DNA from: Parachitinimonas caeni
Lineage (GTDB): Bacteria > Pseudomonadota > Gammaproteobacteria > Burkholderiales > Chitinimonadaceae
Length of the DNA stretch: 64,000 bases
Assembly: GCF_030129945.1 (NCBI RefSeq)
Contig: NZ_JARRAF010000021.1
Span: forward strand, 18,864-82,863
Direction: 5' to 3'
The notes beneath the pieces were generated by a model that ran no database searches, was not told the DNA's origin, and worked only from the letters and a program-made list of their open reading frames with translations. Below, piece after piece: positions 8,398 through 16,402 of the stretch. Position 1 is the stretch's first letter. Each line of letters opens with the position of its first letter. Made by a program: the position numbers and the translations under genes.

Positions 8398-8699
8398 TTG
8401 TCTAATCGAATAATATTGGTCTGTGTTAAGTATATTTAAATGATCAATAAAGTTGTCTTCTGCCGTTGCTTGAGAATCGACAAGGTTTTTACGCGTTTTC
8501 TGGTTGAATCTTTCGTGTTTGTTCGTCAATCAAAGTGTTTCTGATTCGAAAAATTAAATCTTGTCGAGAGTCAATATAGCACCGGATTTCTGACTGCCAA
8601 GGACAGATTGCAACCGGCACAAAGTTTTTTCGTGGCGGATGGGAGACGCAGCCTGGCCCGGTACGGCCGGAAACGAAACGCCCATCGCGCCTGGAGTGA

Positions 8700-8776
8700 T
8701 GGTGATCTTGTGGGCGGGCCGGGCGCGAAATCTTCCTGCCCGGCGCAATCTGCAAACCTGACGTCAACAGCGCCTA
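8700..8776. repeat. Dispersed repeat, right half (copy R4), abutting copy R5
   Basis: The right end CTGACGTCAACAGCGCCTA runs directly into the left end of R5 (TAGGCTCTG), so the two copies share one TA at 8775-8776. The left limit is unclear; the G/C-rich palindromic stretch from about 8700 seems to belong to it. Confidence 0.55.
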
Positions 8777-9044
8777 GGCTCTGTTGACGTTTTGTTTCCG
8801 GTCGCGCCAGGCCGAGTTTTGGGGCAGGGCTAGGCAGGGTAAGCGAGGTTTAGCGGGCTAAATAAGCGAACCCTAACAACGCCATGCCCCAAAAATCGAC
8901 CTAGCCCGGAGGGTTTCGACGGATTTGGGCCTGCTGCCGCGTTAAAAATCGCTTGCTTAGCCCACTAAGCGGCGCGCTTTTCGCCTTGCATCAGGCCCAA
9001 ATCCGGCGAAACGCGATCCGGAAATAAAATGTCAACAGAGCCTA
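8775..9044. repeat. Dispersed palindromic repeat, full-length copy R5 (270 bp)
   Basis: It begins TAGGCTCTGTTGACGTTTTG and ends with the inverted complement (..AAATGTCAACAGAGCCTA); the ~27-bp termini pair with only about two mismatches. Between them lie two hairpin domains. The first has TTTTGGGGCA pairing with TGCCCCAAAA and an inner TTTAG-CGGG-CTAAA. The second has a 13-bp stem GGATTTGGGCCTG/CAGGCCCAAATCC with inner GCTTAG-CCCA-CTAAGC. There is no ORF of note. Its last three bases are the stop codon of the TonB receptor gene to the right. It is a MITE-like element; the mobilising enzyme is not in the window. Confidence 0.85.
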
Positions 9045-11276
9045 GAACTTCATTTCCCAACTCACGGTCCAGCTGGCTGCGCTGCTGGTGCGGGTAAGTT
9101 CGCTTTGCTGGAGGGGGCCGCTATCGACGCGGCTGCTGCTATCCCATTCCTCTTGCAGCAAATTGCCGCCAGCCAGCCGCAGCTGGCTGCCATCCTTGAG
9201 TTTCCATAACGCGTACAGATCCAGCAGCCGCTTGCTGGCGCTACGCTTCTGCTGTGTGTCGCTTAGCTGCACCGAGGTAGCTGGCGTCCAGTTGAAGTTT
9301 CCGCCGAGGGTTAGCGGCAAGCCCGGCAAGCGATAGTCGAGGCCCAGATTTGCCGTCTGGCTGGGTTGTTCATCCAGACGGTTATCCGGACCGGTAATGC
9401 CTTCAACGGCGGACCAGAAGCGGCTGTAGTTGAGTCGTAGATCGACGGGAGGGGCTGCCTGCCACCATTCGTTGAGTTTGGCTTTGGCTTCGAATTCCAG
9501 CCCCCAGACCCGGGCGTGCGCCAGATTGACCGGCTGCGATTGCCAGCGATCTGCCACCAGCGAGGTCTGTCGGCGGATCAGGTTGTCAATGCGGCGGTGG
9601 AACAGATTGGTGCTGATCAGGCCACCTTGCTCCAGATAATGCTCGTAAGCCAGTTCCAGGCCCCAGGCCAGTTCTGGTTTGAGCGAGGGGTTACCGATCC
9701 GGTCCGGGCTGGTGGCGCCGTTGAGGTTGGAGCGGCTCGGGCGGGCAATCAGATCGGCCGTGCGTGGGGCTTTGTAGCTACGGCTCAGGCTGGCGCGGAT
9801 CTGGTCCTTGTCGGTGTCGGGCAGCCGCCAGACCGTGTGCAGCGATGGGCTCCAGACGTTGCTGCGGTGATCCACCGCCGTGCCGGATGGGTGGTCGCTG
9901 CGCGTGTTCAGACCTTCCCAGCGCAGGCCGGCATAGGCCGACCAGCGTGGATGGACTTCCCACTCATCCTGCAGGAAAACCGCCAGTCGCTGCGTCTGCG
10001 CGGCCAGCTCGTCACCAAACTCCAACAGTTGGGGCACGCCATTTTCCAGCGTACTGCGGTCTTCGTTACGGCGATTGAATTCGCTTTCCCAGCCAAGAGC
10101 CAGCGTGTGTTGCTCGCCTAGCGGCCGCGTGTACTTGCCACCCCCTGCGAGGCTGCTATCCCGAATCGAGTTGTCATCCTGCCGGCGACGCACGACCTGA
10201 CCGGATGGGTCCCATTCCAGTCGATCGGTATCGCCACGCTGCCGATGCAGACCAAGGCTGATCCGGCCATTCAGCCTGGCGCCTTCTTCCAGCCTGCGCT
10301 GCCAGTTGGCCTGGGTTCGCAGCATCGAAAACGTCCCCTCGCTGCGCCAATGTGCCTGGGCATACGGCGCGGGCTGCCCGATCTGGCGATCCAGCGTCAC
10401 GTCGCCAGTGGTGCGGGACTGGCTGTAAATAAGAAATGGCTGGATGTTCAGGCTGTCGCCATTGTCCAGGCGCCAGGCAAAGCGGGGAGAGAGTTGCAGG
10501 CCGCTGCTGCGCTGGCTGCTGCGCTCCTGCTGCTGTTCCTGCAAGTGAAGCAAACCTTGCGTATCGACCGAGCGTCGCGCAATACGGCTGTCGTCGGCCT
10601 GACTGCCGGTGCGTACCGATCCCGCCAAGGTGTAAGACAGGTTACCGCTGCGATCCCCGTGCTGCAGTGACAGGCTGGTCTGTGCCCGCCCACCTTCCTG
10701 GCTGATACTGGCTTTCAGCTGTGACGGGCGTTTGCGCTGGTCTTCAGTCAGGATGATGTTGATGGTGCCAGCAATGGCCTGCGCGCTGTGTTCGGCTACC
10801 GGGGCACGCATGATCTCGATGCGCTCGACCTGCTCGGGAGCCAGCGAACCCAGCGAAAAGCCGCGTGGTGCGGGTTCGCCATTCAGCAGGATCTGGGTAT
10901 AGCCATTGCCCAGCCCGCGCATATGAATCTCCCCGCCGCGATTGGGGCGCCCGCCCAGCGTTACCCCTGGCAAGCGTTTAAGGACATCTGCCAGGTTGCT
11001 GTCACCGTAGCGATCCAGCTCATCCCGGCCGAATACCAGGCGTGAGGCGGTGGACTGGCGGCGTTCCTCGGTGTTGCTGGTGCGGCCGGCATTGACGGTC
11101 ACTGCCTCCAGTTTGGCGGCCGGTGCGGCAGGCTGGGGGGGCGCCTCCTGCCGGGTGTCGCCGGCAGTTTCCGGCAGGGCATCGGCCCAGCCTGTGGGCG
11201 TCAGCAGCCAGCACAGACTTAAGCACAGTAGCGAATGGTGTCGGGTCGGAATGGAGGGCATGGGCTTTTTTGACAT
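9042..11276 (-). CDS. TonB-dependent outer membrane receptor
   Basis: About 744 residues from the ATG at 11276; an in-frame start at 11345 is possible but adds an unlikely leader. A signal peptide (SLLCLSLCWLLTPTGWADA) is followed by an AKLEAVTVNAG stretch that may act as TonB box, a plug domain (VLKRLPGVTLGG, IHMRGLGNGYTQILLNGEPAP, RIEIMRAPVAEHSAQAIAGTINIIL) and a long beta-barrel ending in Phe (SWEMKF), as expected for outer membrane porin-like barrels. The ligand is unknown; ferric siderophore or other chelate import is usual for the family. It is paralogous to the gene at 12618-14921. The stop codon TAG is the outermost triplet of repeat R5. No ExbBD/TonB genes are nearby. Confidence 0.92.
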   Translation of the reverse strand: MSKKPMPSIPTRHHSLLCLSLCWLLTPTGWADALPETAGDTRQEAPPQPAAPAAKLEAVTVNAGRTSNTEERRQSTASRLVFGRDELDRYGDSNLADVLKRLPGVTLGGRPNRGGEIHMRGLGNGYTQILLNGEPAPRGFSLGSLAPEQVERIEIMRAPVAEHSAQAIAGTINIILTEDQRKRPSQLKASISQEGGRAQTSLSLQHGDRSGNLSYTLAGSVRTGSQADDSRIARRSVDTQGLLHLQEQQQERSSQRSSGLQLSPRFAWRLDNGDSLNIQPFLIYSQSRTTGDVTLDRQIGQPAPYAQAHWRSEGTFSMLRTQANWQRRLEEGARLNGRISLGLHRQRGDTDRLEWDPSGQVVRRRQDDNSIRDSSLAGGGKYTRPLGEQHTLALGWESEFNRRNEDRSTLENGVPQLLEFGDELAAQTQRLAVFLQDEWEVHPRWSAYAGLRWEGLNTRSDHPSGTAVDHRSNVWSPSLHTVWRLPDTDKDQIRASLSRSYKAPRTADLIARPSRSNLNGATSPDRIGNPSLKPELAWGLELAYEHYLEQGGLISTNLFHRRIDNLIRRQTSLVADRWQSQPVNLAHARVWGLEFEAKAKLNEWWQAAPPVDLRLNYSRFWSAVEGITGPDNRLDEQPSQTANLGLDYRLPGLPLTLGGNFNWTPATSVQLSDTQQKRSASKRLLDLYALWKLKDGSQLRLAGGNLLQEEWDSSSRVDSGPLQQSELTRTSSAASWTVSWEMKF

Positions 11277-11531
11277 TTCAATTCCGGTTACGAGGCGGAA
11301 GGGGCTGGCGGCAGGCTGTTCCGCCACGGGCGTGGTCGGCAGCATTGTCGCCGATTTGCCGGGTGCGAATCGTCACGATACGCACTTGTTTACATCATTT
11401 ATTGCGGATACCTGCCCAAATTGTACGCAGAAGCCAGACAAGCGCAGTGTGCGGGGGTGTCTGCTGTGGATTGTGCAGTTTGGGTCGGTATTCCACTCAA
11501 AAAACTGCGTCAAACGCATGGCGGGGCTGTC

Positions 11532-11802
11532 TAGGTTCTGTTGACGTTAGGTTTACCGTCGCGCCGGATCGAGTTTTGGGGCAGGGCTAGGCAGGGTGAG
11601 TGCAGTTTAGCGGGCTAAATAAGCGAACCCTAACAACGCACTGCCCCAAAAATCGATCCGGCCCGAAGGGTTTCACCGGAAAACGGCCTGGCCCTGTGTT
11701 GCAGCGCGCTTGCATAGAATGACTATGCGGCGCGCTCTGCGCCTTGTTCCAGGCCGTTTTTCGGTGAAACGCGATCTGCAAACCTAACGTCAACAGAACC
11801 TA
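11532..11802. repeat. Dispersed palindromic repeat, full-length copy R6 (271 bp)
   Basis: It begins TAGGTTCTGTTGACGTTAGG and ends with its exact inverted complement; 22 or more terminal bases pair perfectly. It has the same architecture as R5, but the stems differ in sequence while remaining paired: CCGGATCGA/TCGATCCGG in domain 1, and in domain 2 GGCCTGG/CCAGGCC flanked by AAAAC/GTTTT, plus inner GCATAG-AATGA-CTATGC. It lies between the TonB receptor promoter region (about 11277-11531, no gene seen) and the secreted-protein gene at 11910. Confidence 0.85.
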
Positions 11803-11909
11803 TACTGAATCGTTCGGCGGTGTCGTGGAATGGGACGGTTGGATGTGGGGCATGGGTTTGTGGGCCTGTGCGGCAGCACCTTGAAGGCTTGATCAGGCAG
11901 GAGGAAGCC

Positions 11910-12587
11910 ATGAGCAAAGCAGAAGTCGGACTCGGCTTGTCATTGTTGCTGTCGGCGGTGCCGGCGACGGCGATTGTGCTGGTGGATGGCCGTCAGCAAC
12001 CAGAACGACGACCGCCAAGCATGCTGGCGCCGATGCAGGCCGCCCTGACCTGTGCTGAGCGGCTGCTTCCCGATGTCGCAGCGGACAGGCGCCAGCTGCA
12101 AGGTTCCGTTCGAGGCGCTTTCAGTGCGGCCGGGCGTGACCAGATCGGTGTGGCCGTGTATTGGCAGGATCTTCGCGGTGGCCGGCAAGCCGTTGGCCAA
12201 TGGTTGATCGGCTTGTGCGAAGGCGGGCGGGTGCTTAGTCGCAGCCAGGGGCAGGGCGGGCCGCTCAAGGTGCTGGGTGCGCAGGATGTCGATGGCGACG
12301 GCCGACTTGAACTGCTGACAGCAGAGCATCAGGATGCCAGCGGAAAGTCAGCCGTGAATCTGCGGCTCTGGCGGATTCAGGCCGATAAATGGCTTACCGC
12401 CTATCGTGCCCCGCTGCGAGAAGGGCCGGACCATGGCGAGGTTGATGAAATCCGCTACCTGATCAGCTATCAGCAAGGGCCGGTGGATGACCCGTGTTCC
12501 TACCGCAGCCGTGCTTTCCGGCGCCCCCTTCCCGCCAGCGAGCGCCCCGGTACACCTTGGATGCTGGCGCCGCTGGTCATGGTGTGA
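11910..12587 (+). CDS. Exported hypothetical protein with a VCBS/FG-GAP-like calcium-loop motif
   Basis: 225 residues from the ATG at 11910, which follows a strong AGGAGGA site; a longer frame from 11820 lacks one and would read into the repeat. The N-terminus (MSKAEVGLGLSLLLSAVPATA) looks like a signal peptide. Around residues 130-140 the stretch VLGAQDVDGDGRLELL matches the D-x-D-x-D-G calcium loops of VCBS/FG-GAP repeats, though I see only one such unit. No enzyme family is recognised. It sits between two TonB receptor genes and converges with the second, so an outer-surface or periplasmic role is possible but not shown. Confidence 0.7.
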   Translation: MSKAEVGLGLSLLLSAVPATAIVLVDGRQQPERRPPSMLAPMQAALTCAERLLPDVAADRRQLQGSVRGAFSAAGRDQIGVAVYWQDLRGGRQAVGQWLIGLCEGGRVLSRSQGQGGPLKVLGAQDVDGDGRLELLTAEHQDASGKSAVNLRLWRIQADKWLTAYRAPLREGPDHGEVDEIRYLISYQQGPVDDPCSYRSRAFRRPLPASERPGTPWMLAPLVMV

Positions 12588-12589
12588 CT

Positions 12590-12620
12590 CTGGCCGGAAA
12601 CCAAATGCCAACAGAGCCTA
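12590..12620. repeat. Solo end of the dispersed repeat (copy R7)
   Basis: TGGCCGGAAACCAAATGCCAACAGAGCCTA-type terminus, of which the last part (GCCAACAGAGCCTA) matches the right end of R5. It lies in the 30-bp gap between two convergent genes; its final CTA is the reverse of the TAG stop codon of the second TonB receptor. Confidence 0.6.
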
Positions 12621-14921
12621 ATACTTCATCTCGAAACTGGCCGACCAGCGGGTTTCCGCCTGACTCTGGTATCGCTCGCTGAGGTAACCCCCTTGTGCCA
12701 GCTGACTGTCGCGGCGGTTGACGAAATCGTCGAGCGCCGGCGTGTAGCTGAGTTTGAAGCGGGCATCGTTACCGAAGCGCCATTGCAGATGGCTGCTGAC
12801 GCTGCGGTTGCTACCCACCTGCCGCCACTGGCTTTCGCTGGTGCGAACCCGGAACTCCGGAGCCCAGTTGTACTGGATGCCAGCTGTCAGCGGCAGGCCG
12901 GTAAAGCGGTAGTCCAGCCCCAGATTGGCGCTTGCTGTGGCCTGATCGCTCAGCCGGTTATCGGGGCCGGGGATGCCATCCACCCGTGACCAATAGCGGC
13001 TGTAATTGGCTTTTACCTCCAATGGCGGGGCTGCTGCCCACCACTCAGCCAGTTTGAACTTGGCTTCAAGCTCGATCCCTCGTACATGCGCCTTGCTGAA
13101 GTTGCGTGGCGTGCTGACCCAGCGGCCATCCACCCAATCGGTCTGCCGCCGGATAACGTCGTCGATTTCGCGTGCAAACAGATTGGCACTCAGCACCCCG
13201 CCTTCGGGCCGGTAGTGCTCGTAGCCCAGTTCCAACCCCCAGGCCAGTTCAGGCTTCAGCTGCGGATTGCCGACGCTGTCGGCATTGAGTGGCGTATTGA
13301 GGTCGGAGCGACTGGGCTGCTCCAGCAGATCACTCAACCGAGGCGCCTTGTAGCTGCGGGCAAGGCTCGCCCGGAATTGATCTTTCTCGCTGCCGGGAAC
13401 TCGCCACAGTAATTGCAGACCGGGGCTGAAAACGCTGCTGCGGTTGCGCAACGAACGCAGTGCCTCACTACGGGTTTCGATCATTTCCCACCGTAAGCCG
13501 GCGTACACCGACCAAGCGCTGCCGACCTGCCACTCCCCCTGGCCGAATAAGGCCAGGCGCGGGATATTGACCGTTTGCTCGACGTTGTCGCCGGCAGTCT
13601 GGGGCTGACCATTTTCCAGCGTACTGCGCTGGCGGGTCTGCCGGACCCAGTCACCATCCCAGCCCAGCGCCAGGGTCTGGGTATCGGCAAGTGGGTGAGC
13701 ATACTTGCCGCTGCTGGCCAGCCGACGTGTGCGGGTATGGCCATCGTCGCTGATCCGCCGGCTTTGCAAGCCCGAGTCGGCGTACTCGCTGCGATCACTG
13801 CGATTACGCTGGTGGCTGAAATCGAGTGACACCTTGACTTCGAGCTTGCCGGTATCGTGCTTGCGCGCCAGCGAGCCATTCAGCCGCGCGCTCTGATGCT
13901 GGTCTTCGCTGACATCGTGTGCCTTGCGGTAAGGCGCAGGCCCCTGGCCCAGGTGATCCAGCAGGCTGTCTGTGCGGGACTGGTGGCGGCCCAGGCTCAG
14001 ATAGGGTTGCAGGCTATAACTGGTGCCGGCGGCTGGCTTCCAGGCAAAGCGCGGGGCCAGATTCAGGCTGGCATGACGGGTAAGGCCGCTATCGGACTCG
14101 CTATTGCGCAAGATCTGCATGCCGTTGCCGTCGAAATGGGCGCTGACAGTCTCAGCACTTTGCGGCTCTTCGCCTGCCATTGCGGTTGCCAGCAGGGTGT
14201 AGCTCAGATCGCCGTTGCGGTCTGATTTTTGCAAGCTGGTGGTGGCGCCGGCCCGGCTGTCTGCAAACGCCAGATTGGCCGATAGCTCGTTGCTGCGCTT
14301 GCGCGGCTGTTCGCGCAGCACAATGTTGAGCGTGCCGGCAATCGCTTGCGCGCTGTATTCGGCAACGGGTGCCCGCAGTAATTCGACACGCTCAACCAGA
14401 TCAGGTGACAGGGATTCGAGCGAAAAACCACTGGGCACCGGTTCGCCATTGAGCAGAATCTGGGTATAGCCGCCCCCCATGCCCCGCAGACTGATTGTGC
14501 CCTTGCGCCCGCCGCCCAGCGTTACCCCCGGCAGACGTTTGAGCACCTCGCCCAAAGTGCTGTCGCCATAGCGCCGGATTTCCTCGCGGCTGAAAACCTG
14601 CCGGGCGGCCGTCGATTGCTGCCGGGTTTCGCTATCGCTGGCCTGGGCGCCGTTGATGGTAATAGCCTCAACCTTGGCTGGGGCTGGCTCGGTGCTGGGC
14701 TTGTCGGTCTCTGCCCAGGCCAGCTGCAGAAAGCATGACAGTGCCGTCGCAAGTGGCATCCAGCTTTGCCGGAAGTGCCTGTAAGACCACGGTATTCCGC
14801 CATTCCTGGCGTGATCGACAGACGGGTAAGCGGAGGCTTTGGCAGGGCGGGGAGATTGGTTTTGGATTTTGTGTCGGGAGCGGCCTGACGACATGAACGA
14901 ACTCCATGGAAGGGAATGCAC
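12618..14921 (-). CDS. TonB-dependent outer membrane receptor (paralogue)
   Basis: 767 residues from a GTG at 14921; an ATG at 14894 is in the same frame and the true start is uncertain. A hydrophobic signal-like segment (MPLATALSCFLQLAWA) lies about 55 residues in, so the real start may be further downstream. A KVEAITINGAQ stretch precedes a plug domain (VLKRLPGVTLGGG, ISLRGMGGGYTQILLNGEPVP, RVELLRAPVAEYSAQAIAGTLNIVL) and a beta-barrel ending EMKY. It is clearly paralogous with the 9042-11276 gene along its whole length, including SRSYKAPR in the barrel. The ligand is unknown. The stop codon TAG lies in a solo repeat end. Confidence 0.9.
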   Translation of the reverse strand: MHSLPWSSFMSSGRSRHKIQNQSPRPAKASAYPSVDHARNGGIPWSYRHFRQSWMPLATALSCFLQLAWAETDKPSTEPAPAKVEAITINGAQASDSETRQQSTAARQVFSREEIRRYGDSTLGEVLKRLPGVTLGGGRKGTISLRGMGGGYTQILLNGEPVPSGFSLESLSPDLVERVELLRAPVAEYSAQAIAGTLNIVLREQPRKRSNELSANLAFADSRAGATTSLQKSDRNGDLSYTLLATAMAGEEPQSAETVSAHFDGNGMQILRNSESDSGLTRHASLNLAPRFAWKPAAGTSYSLQPYLSLGRHQSRTDSLLDHLGQGPAPYRKAHDVSEDQHQSARLNGSLARKHDTGKLEVKVSLDFSHQRNRSDRSEYADSGLQSRRISDDGHTRTRRLASSGKYAHPLADTQTLALGWDGDWVRQTRQRSTLENGQPQTAGDNVEQTVNIPRLALFGQGEWQVGSAWSVYAGLRWEMIETRSEALRSLRNRSSVFSPGLQLLWRVPGSEKDQFRASLARSYKAPRLSDLLEQPSRSDLNTPLNADSVGNPQLKPELAWGLELGYEHYRPEGGVLSANLFAREIDDVIRRQTDWVDGRWVSTPRNFSKAHVRGIELEAKFKLAEWWAAAPPLEVKANYSRYWSRVDGIPGPDNRLSDQATASANLGLDYRFTGLPLTAGIQYNWAPEFRVRTSESQWRQVGSNRSVSSHLQWRFGNDARFKLSYTPALDDFVNRRDSQLAQGGYLSERYQSQAETRWSASFEMKY

Positions 14922-15163
14922 CGAATGCTGGTGGCTGAGCCGAACGCAGTGAGGGGCAGCGCTACGGGCATCCTGCCAGGTAAGGGTTTGATTGGCTTCT
15001 CAGCGGACGCTGCCGCCGGGCAGCAGGATTTTAAAGCCTTGCCGATGCGCCTGGCCGGGTTAACGCAGCTTGGGGAGGGTGAACAGCGCTTGGGGGGCAG
15101 ACCAGTCGCGGCTGGGCGCGACTGGCGTATTGTGCGGAGCCGCCGCTGGCGGCTGCCGGTGGG

Positions 15164-15943
15164 TCAGCTGTGTTTGGCCAGTTGATGGCTGATCGCCATC
15201 ACCAGTGTGCGCAGGTTGGGGATGGTGGTCATATCGACGCTGAAAATGCTCATCAGCTTGCCTTTTTGAACGAACTTCAGCTTGTCACCAACGATTTCCA
15301 GTTTTTCCAGCACGGCAATGTCGAGTGATTTGTTCTTCAGAAATACTGTATCGGCCGTCAGCTCGATATTGCCGAATTCGACGACACGGCCGACTTTCAG
15401 GGCGTTCAGTGTCTGCGGCAGCTTGGTTTTTTCTTCAAACTCGATCAGCGCCTGCCGGATTTCGTATATGCCTTTAACGTTGCTATCGAGCTTGATCTTC
15501 TTGCTGCCGCTTTCGATCACGATGTCCAAATGGTTGGCAGCGGCCTGGCCCAGGGTTTTCTTTACGGCAAAGGCCACCAGATTGCCGGCAAGCTGGGCTG
15601 CCATCTGGCCGATATTGGGGCTCAGAATCAGCTTGGCACGCGCCGGATCTTTGATTTCGTAATAGATATTGGTCCGCGCATCGAGCTTGATCTTGCAGGT
15701 GCCGAAGTAGCTGGATTGGATGATGCGATCTGGCCTTAGCATGACTTTGGCGCTGCCAAAGTAGATCAGTACGGCCAGCCAGCCAAAGAAGGCCGCCATG
15801 CCGGCTGTCGCGGCGGTAAAGCCGAGGGCGTAGTCCTTGTGCTCGAAAAAGATCAGCATCAGGCTCAGTCCGACACCGACTACGGGCAGAAGGAGGAGTG
15901 AGTAAAAGATGCGGGTAGCCCATGTCATGCGGTAAATCTTCAT
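15164..15943 (-). CDS. Hypothetical inner membrane protein
   Basis: 259 residues from the ATG at 15943 (CAGGA site upstream); the frame is open to 16012 but with no better start. Two hydrophobic segments near the N-terminus (about residues 9-32, IFYSLLLLPVVGVGLSLMLI, and 39-64) probably span the membrane. The rest is soluble, beta-rich and charged, with repeated lysines, and faces the cytoplasm if the hairpin topology holds. The arrangement resembles small membrane proteins with a PH-like cytoplasmic domain, but I cannot name a family. Downstream (14922-15163) no gene is recognised, only GC-rich sequence with a short hairpin. Confidence 0.65.
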   Translation of the reverse strand: MKIYRMTWATRIFYSLLLLPVVGVGLSLMLIFFEHKDYALGFTAATAGMAAFFGWLAVLIYFGSAKVMLRPDRIIQSSYFGTCKIKLDARTNIYYEIKDPARAKLILSPNIGQMAAQLAGNLVAFAVKKTLGQAAANHLDIVIESGSKKIKLDSNVKGIYEIRQALIEFEEKTKLPQTLNALKVGRVVEFGNIELTADTVFLKNKSLDIAVLEKLEIVGDKLKFVQKGKLMSIFSVDMTTIPNLRTLVMAISHQLAKHS

Positions 15944-16322
15944 ACGCTGTCCTGAAAAAATCTGTTTTGCGGCTTGCTGCAGTCGTCGTCGCGGCGTGTG
16001 ACTCTTATTCATTTAGAGTGCGCGATCATGCGGTGATCAACGGCGATGGGCGTTGCCCTCTTGCGGGGTTTCTCAATCTGCCAGATAAACGCTGCAGAGC
16101 CTGCTTAGTTACCAGAGGTGATGATCTGTTCCTAGTGGTTTTCCCTTGGCCTTGAATTACTTAGGCTCTGGCATGGTTTTTTTACTTGCTGAAAGCCCCA
16201 CTGGCGAATGTTTGTTTTTCTCAAGGGGTGGGATGGTAACCCAGGTGCCAGAGTCTGTTGTGTGTTTGTCGGACAATTGTCGCGGAATCGAAACAGACTG
16301 TTGCAGCGGCAGCAGAGCATTA

Positions 16323-16340
16323 ATGTCATCTAGACGTCAC
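16323..16340 (+). promoter_or_regulatory. Possible Pho box (or GntR-type operator) upstream of the phosphonate operon
   Basis: ATGTCAT-CTAG-ACGTCAC: two 7-base half-sites 11 bases apart, 6/7 and 5/7 matches to the PhoB half-site CTGTCAT, about 60 bp before the first gene. The overlapping ATCTAGAC (16328-16335) is one base from the GT-N-TA-N-AC palindrome bound by HutC-type GntR regulators, such as the one encoded at the end of this operon. Either reading is a prediction. The remainder of 15944-16402 holds no recognised gene. Confidence 0.4.
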
Positions 16341-16402
16341 GATGATGTAATGCGTCCGCTTTAAGGTATGCCCCTGTTGATTCCCAGTCTCCAGGAGCTG
16401 CC

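Noticed and set aside
14916..15185. Plus-strand frame of 89 codons between the TonB receptor and the membrane protein gene
   Set aside because: No ribosome site and an Arg/Gly/Ala-rich product without features; overlaps the end of the membrane protein gene.
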